Source: Gammaproteobacteria bacterium
Lineage (GTDB): Bacteria; Pseudomonadota; Gammaproteobacteria; Porifericomitales; Porifericomitaceae
Assembly: GCA_028817255.1 (NCBI GenBank)
Contig: JAPPQA010000105.1
Span: 1 to 8,522, forward strand
DNA: 8,522 bases
Reading direction: 5' to 3'
Below the pieces are notes generated by a model that made no database searches, was not told the origin of the DNA, and worked only from the letters and a program-made list of their open reading frames with translations. Positions 6,862 through 8,522 of this stretch are shown here, piece by piece; position 1 is the first letter of the stretch, and each line of letters begins with the position of its first letter. Position numbers and translations under genes: made by a program.

Positions 6862-7791
6862 CTAGCGCTTCCTGGAGTTGCGGCGCAGATGGACGCACAG
6901 GCCCTCGCGCGCCAGGTAGCACTTCAGTTTGGACTTGTTCATTCGAATCATGGCTTCTACATCCTGCTGGATTTCCGCCATGAATTTGTCGCCGTGCGCA
7001 GGGTCGTGATGAAACAGGAACAGGACTTTGGCGTTCGCGTCCAGCGCCGATTGAACGGTGTCCAGGTAGCAGGAGTGCCCCCACCCCTGCTTCTTCTCGT
7101 ACTCGTCCAGGGTGTATTGCGCGTCGTGGATCATGATGTCCACGTCTTTGAACAGCTCCTGGTCGGATTCGTATTCCTCCTGCTTCATCATGTCGTAGTA
7201 AGTCCGCTCCTGGTCGTTCAGGTTCTTGGATTGCTGAATCACCGTCTTCTCCAGAAACATGCACTCGTTGTCGGGGGCGTATGCGATCGTGCGGTCGAGG
7301 GTCTCGATCCGGTAGCCGTAGGTGGCGCCCGGGTGGTGCACGTTGCAGTACTGAATCTTCATGGGGCCGTAGGCGAACTCGTTGCTCTCGTAGGTGCGGT
7401 ACCTGATTTTGGCGAGCCAGGTTTCGGTGCCGACCGGGAAGAAGGGGGAGCTCATCTGAGTGCTCACGGCGTTCTTCACGTCCTTCTCCGTGTCTCCGGG
7501 ACCGAAGATCGTGATGCTCCACTCCGGCGAAAAGGCAGGGACAAAAAAGGGCAGGCCACAGATGTGATCCCAATGGTAATGGCTCAGGACGATGAACAGT
7601 TTGCGGATCTCGTCCTGCCGCATCAGCAGGTTCCCCAACGGGATGATGCCCGTGCCCGCGTCGCACAGCAGGATATGGTCGTCCACGCGGATCTCTACGC
7701 AGGAGGTGTTCCCTCCCACCTTCATATGGGTGGTGTAGGGCGCCGCGTAGGAACCGCGCACGCCCCAGAAACGCAGATAGGCCTTTCCCAT
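6862..7791 (-). CDS. Metallo-beta-lactamase-fold hydrolase
   Basis: The 309-residue product begins MGKAYLRFWGVRGSY, followed by GGNTSCVEIR and DAGTGIIPLG. This opening is typical of the MBL-fold group related to PhnP and cyclic-phosphodiesterase-like hydrolases. The metal motif HYHWDH is complete (His71, His73, Asp75, His76). Further candidate ligands are His153 (HHPGATYGYRI), Asp174 and His222 (IHDAQYT), with His239, and His261/His262 in FHHDPAHGD. There is no signal peptide, so it is cytoplasmic. The substrate cannot be told from sequence. A charged stretch at about 176-215 looks longer than in typical relatives. Its ATG shares one base with the stop of the receiver gene (TGATG), and thiS follows after nine bases. 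Local GC is much lower than in the genes downstream, so it may have a different origin. Confidence 0.85.
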   Translation of the reverse strand: MGKAYLRFWGVRGSYAAPYTTHMKVGGNTSCVEIRVDDHILLCDAGTGIIPLGNLLMRQDEIRKLFIVLSHYHWDHICGLPFFVPAFSPEWSITIFGPGDTEKDVKNAVSTQMSSPFFPVGTETWLAKIRYRTYESNEFAYGPMKIQYCNVHHPGATYGYRIETLDRTIAYAPDNECMFLEKTVIQQSKNLNDQERTYYDMMKQEEYESDQELFKDVDIMIHDAQYTLDEYEKKQGWGHSCYLDTVQSALDANAKVLFLFHHDPAHGDKFMAEIQQDVEAMIRMNKSKLKCYLAREGLCVHLRRNSRKR

Positions 7792-8219
7792 CAGGTATCG
7801 TTCTTTTCGGCTTGGTTGCCGGCCTGCTCCCCGGCCTGCTCCAGGGTGTCCAGCACGACCGTCCTGATCTGCTGCATGGAGAAGGGCTTGACCAGGAATT
7901 CCAGCACGTTCAGCTCTTTGGCGATCAGGCGGTCCTGCATATAGTCTTTCGAACTGATTACGATCACGGGTATGTTCTCGTTGCGAGGGTTTTTGCGGCA
8001 CTCCCGGAGCAGGGAGAAGCCGCCCTTGCCCGGCATCTTGGTGCTGATCAAGAGCAGGTTGGGCGTGTGTTGCTCCAGGTATTCGAGCACCGCCCGGGGC
8101 TCGTGCAGGAAAACGAATTCCACGTCCGCCCCTGCCAGGGCTTCCTGGAACATCGAGCACATCGCTTTGCTGCTCTCCGCAAGCGCAATCGTGGGCTGTG
8201 CGGGATTCGTCTGGTTCAC
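7791..8219 (-). CDS. CheY-like receiver protein lacking the phospho-accepting aspartate
   Basis: The 142-residue protein is a single receiver domain with no output domain. The fold signatures are present: the first strand IALAESSKAM (11-20), NLLLISTKMPGKGGFSLL (54-71), PVIVISS (84-90) with Ser89 at the switch Ser/Thr position, and FLVKPF with the conserved Lys111. The usual acidic pair after strand 1 is reduced to Glu15-Ser16. The phosphorylation site, three residues before MPG, is Ser59 instead of Asp. Normal phosphoryl transfer is therefore unlikely; it may act constitutively or bind a partner or ligand. The tail repeats EQAG and is hydrophilic. The GTG start directly follows an in-frame TAA, with AAGG eight bases upstream. 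It is the first gene of the run and overlaps the hydrolase gene by one base. Confidence 0.85.
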   Translation of the reverse strand: MNQTNPAQPTIALAESSKAMCSMFQEALAGADVEFVFLHEPRAVLEYLEQHTPNLLLISTKMPGKGGFSLLRECRKNPRNENIPVIVISSKDYMQDRLIAKELNVLEFLVKPFSMQQIRTVVLDTLEQAGEQAGNQAEKNDT

Positions 8220-8522
8220 TTAGGGCGCCTTGCCGAATTTCCGAATGATCTTTCCCGTCAGGTGGTCGGGCCAAGGAATACCTGGGCCCATTCTATCACA
8301 AGTCAGGGCGTATAAGTGCGGACAGACCGCTGGAGTTTGGTTTTCCGGCCCCGGATTCCCGCCGCCGCGCCAGCCGGGGGCAGGGGGAAGACGGGCCGGG
8401 GTGCCCTCCCCATGACCCCGCAACGGCAGGGATGTTGCGCGGGCATTGTACAGACACTTGAAAAGGCGTAGCGGTTGATCAAGACTTGCGCCGGCTTTCG
8501 GAGGCAGGTCGCCGGGCGTCGG
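8220..8522. other. Region without a supported gene
   Basis: About 300 bases upstream of the receiver gene hold the candidate promoter and little else I can name. On the minus strand one frame is open from the window edge to a TAA at 8220-8222. Its translation is rich in Pro and Gly, lacks a recognisable domain, and its codon third positions are not clearly GC-biased. It could be the 3' end of a gene starting outside the window, but chance openness in GC-rich DNA is as likely. CCGGCCC and GGGCCGG (about 8345-8351 and 8393-8399) could pair across a long loop, but no U-run follows, so I do not call a terminator. Confidence 0.4.
8290..8298 (-). promoter_or_regulatory. Extended -10 promoter ahead of the receiver-hydrolase-thi run
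   Basis: TGATAGAAT on the minus strand is an extended -10 element (TG-N-TAGAAT) in a relatively AT-rich spot. No good -35 is visible: CACTTA at 8313-8318, with a 17-base spacer, is a poor match, as is common for extended -10 promoters. The predicted transcript starts near 8283, leaving about 64 bases before the GTG at 8219. No TPP riboswitch is recognisable in this leader. Confidence 0.5.

Noticed and set aside
7792..8274. Extension of the hydrolase frame upstream to 8274
   Set aside because: This part is out of frame with, and fully overlaps, the receiver gene. The conserved hydrolase sequence begins at MGKAYLRFWG, at the coupled ATG.
8220..8522. TPP riboswitch or intrinsic terminator ahead of the operon that contains thiS and thiG
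   Set aside because: I could not recognise the conserved TPP riboswitch sequences, and no GC-rich hairpin is followed by a U-run.

Overview
The window looks like a chromosomal segment of a high-GC Gram-negative bacterium, most likely a gammaproteobacterium. Two things suggest this: an LptF/LptG pair of lipopolysaccharide-export permeases, and a thiS-thiG-trmB gene order that I recall from Pseudomonas. I cannot name the species. There is no transposase, integrase, CRISPR array, tRNA or rRNA that I can support.

Layout. Positions 1-1929 (minus) hold the N-terminal part of a large secreted protein built of tandem Calx-beta-like units with an exact 126-residue period. The gene runs off the left edge. 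It has a good sigma70-type promoter and a strong ribosome binding site in the short divergent gap. Positions 2078-4224 (plus) hold lptF and lptG, overlapping by four bases. Positions 8219 down to 4183 (minus) hold a tightly packed six-gene run: an atypical CheY-like receiver protein, a metallo-beta-lactamase-fold hydrolase, thiS, thiG, trmB and cysQ. This run converges on lptG, and the last 42 bases of cysQ and lptG overlap. Positions 8220-8522 have no gene I can support, but contain a likely extended -10 promoter for the six-gene run.

How the genes work together. LptF and LptG form the membrane part of the LPS extraction transporter. ThiS and ThiG make the thiazole half of thiamine, with ThiS carrying the sulfur. 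TrmB methylates tRNA guanosine-46, and CysQ removes the 3'-phosphate of PAP, a by-product of sulfate assimilation. The receiver and hydrolase genes at the head of the run are coupled by a one-base stop/start overlap, so they may act as a pair.

The points most worth a second look are these. The receiver has serine where the phospho-accepting aspartate should be, and is coupled to a hydrolase gene of clearly lower GC. trmB has no ATG, GTG or TTG start that preserves its conserved N-terminus, but has an ATC codon behind a strong Shine-Dalgarno sequence. The Calx-beta protein has one cysteine pair per repeat and an unusually long leader before its signal peptide.
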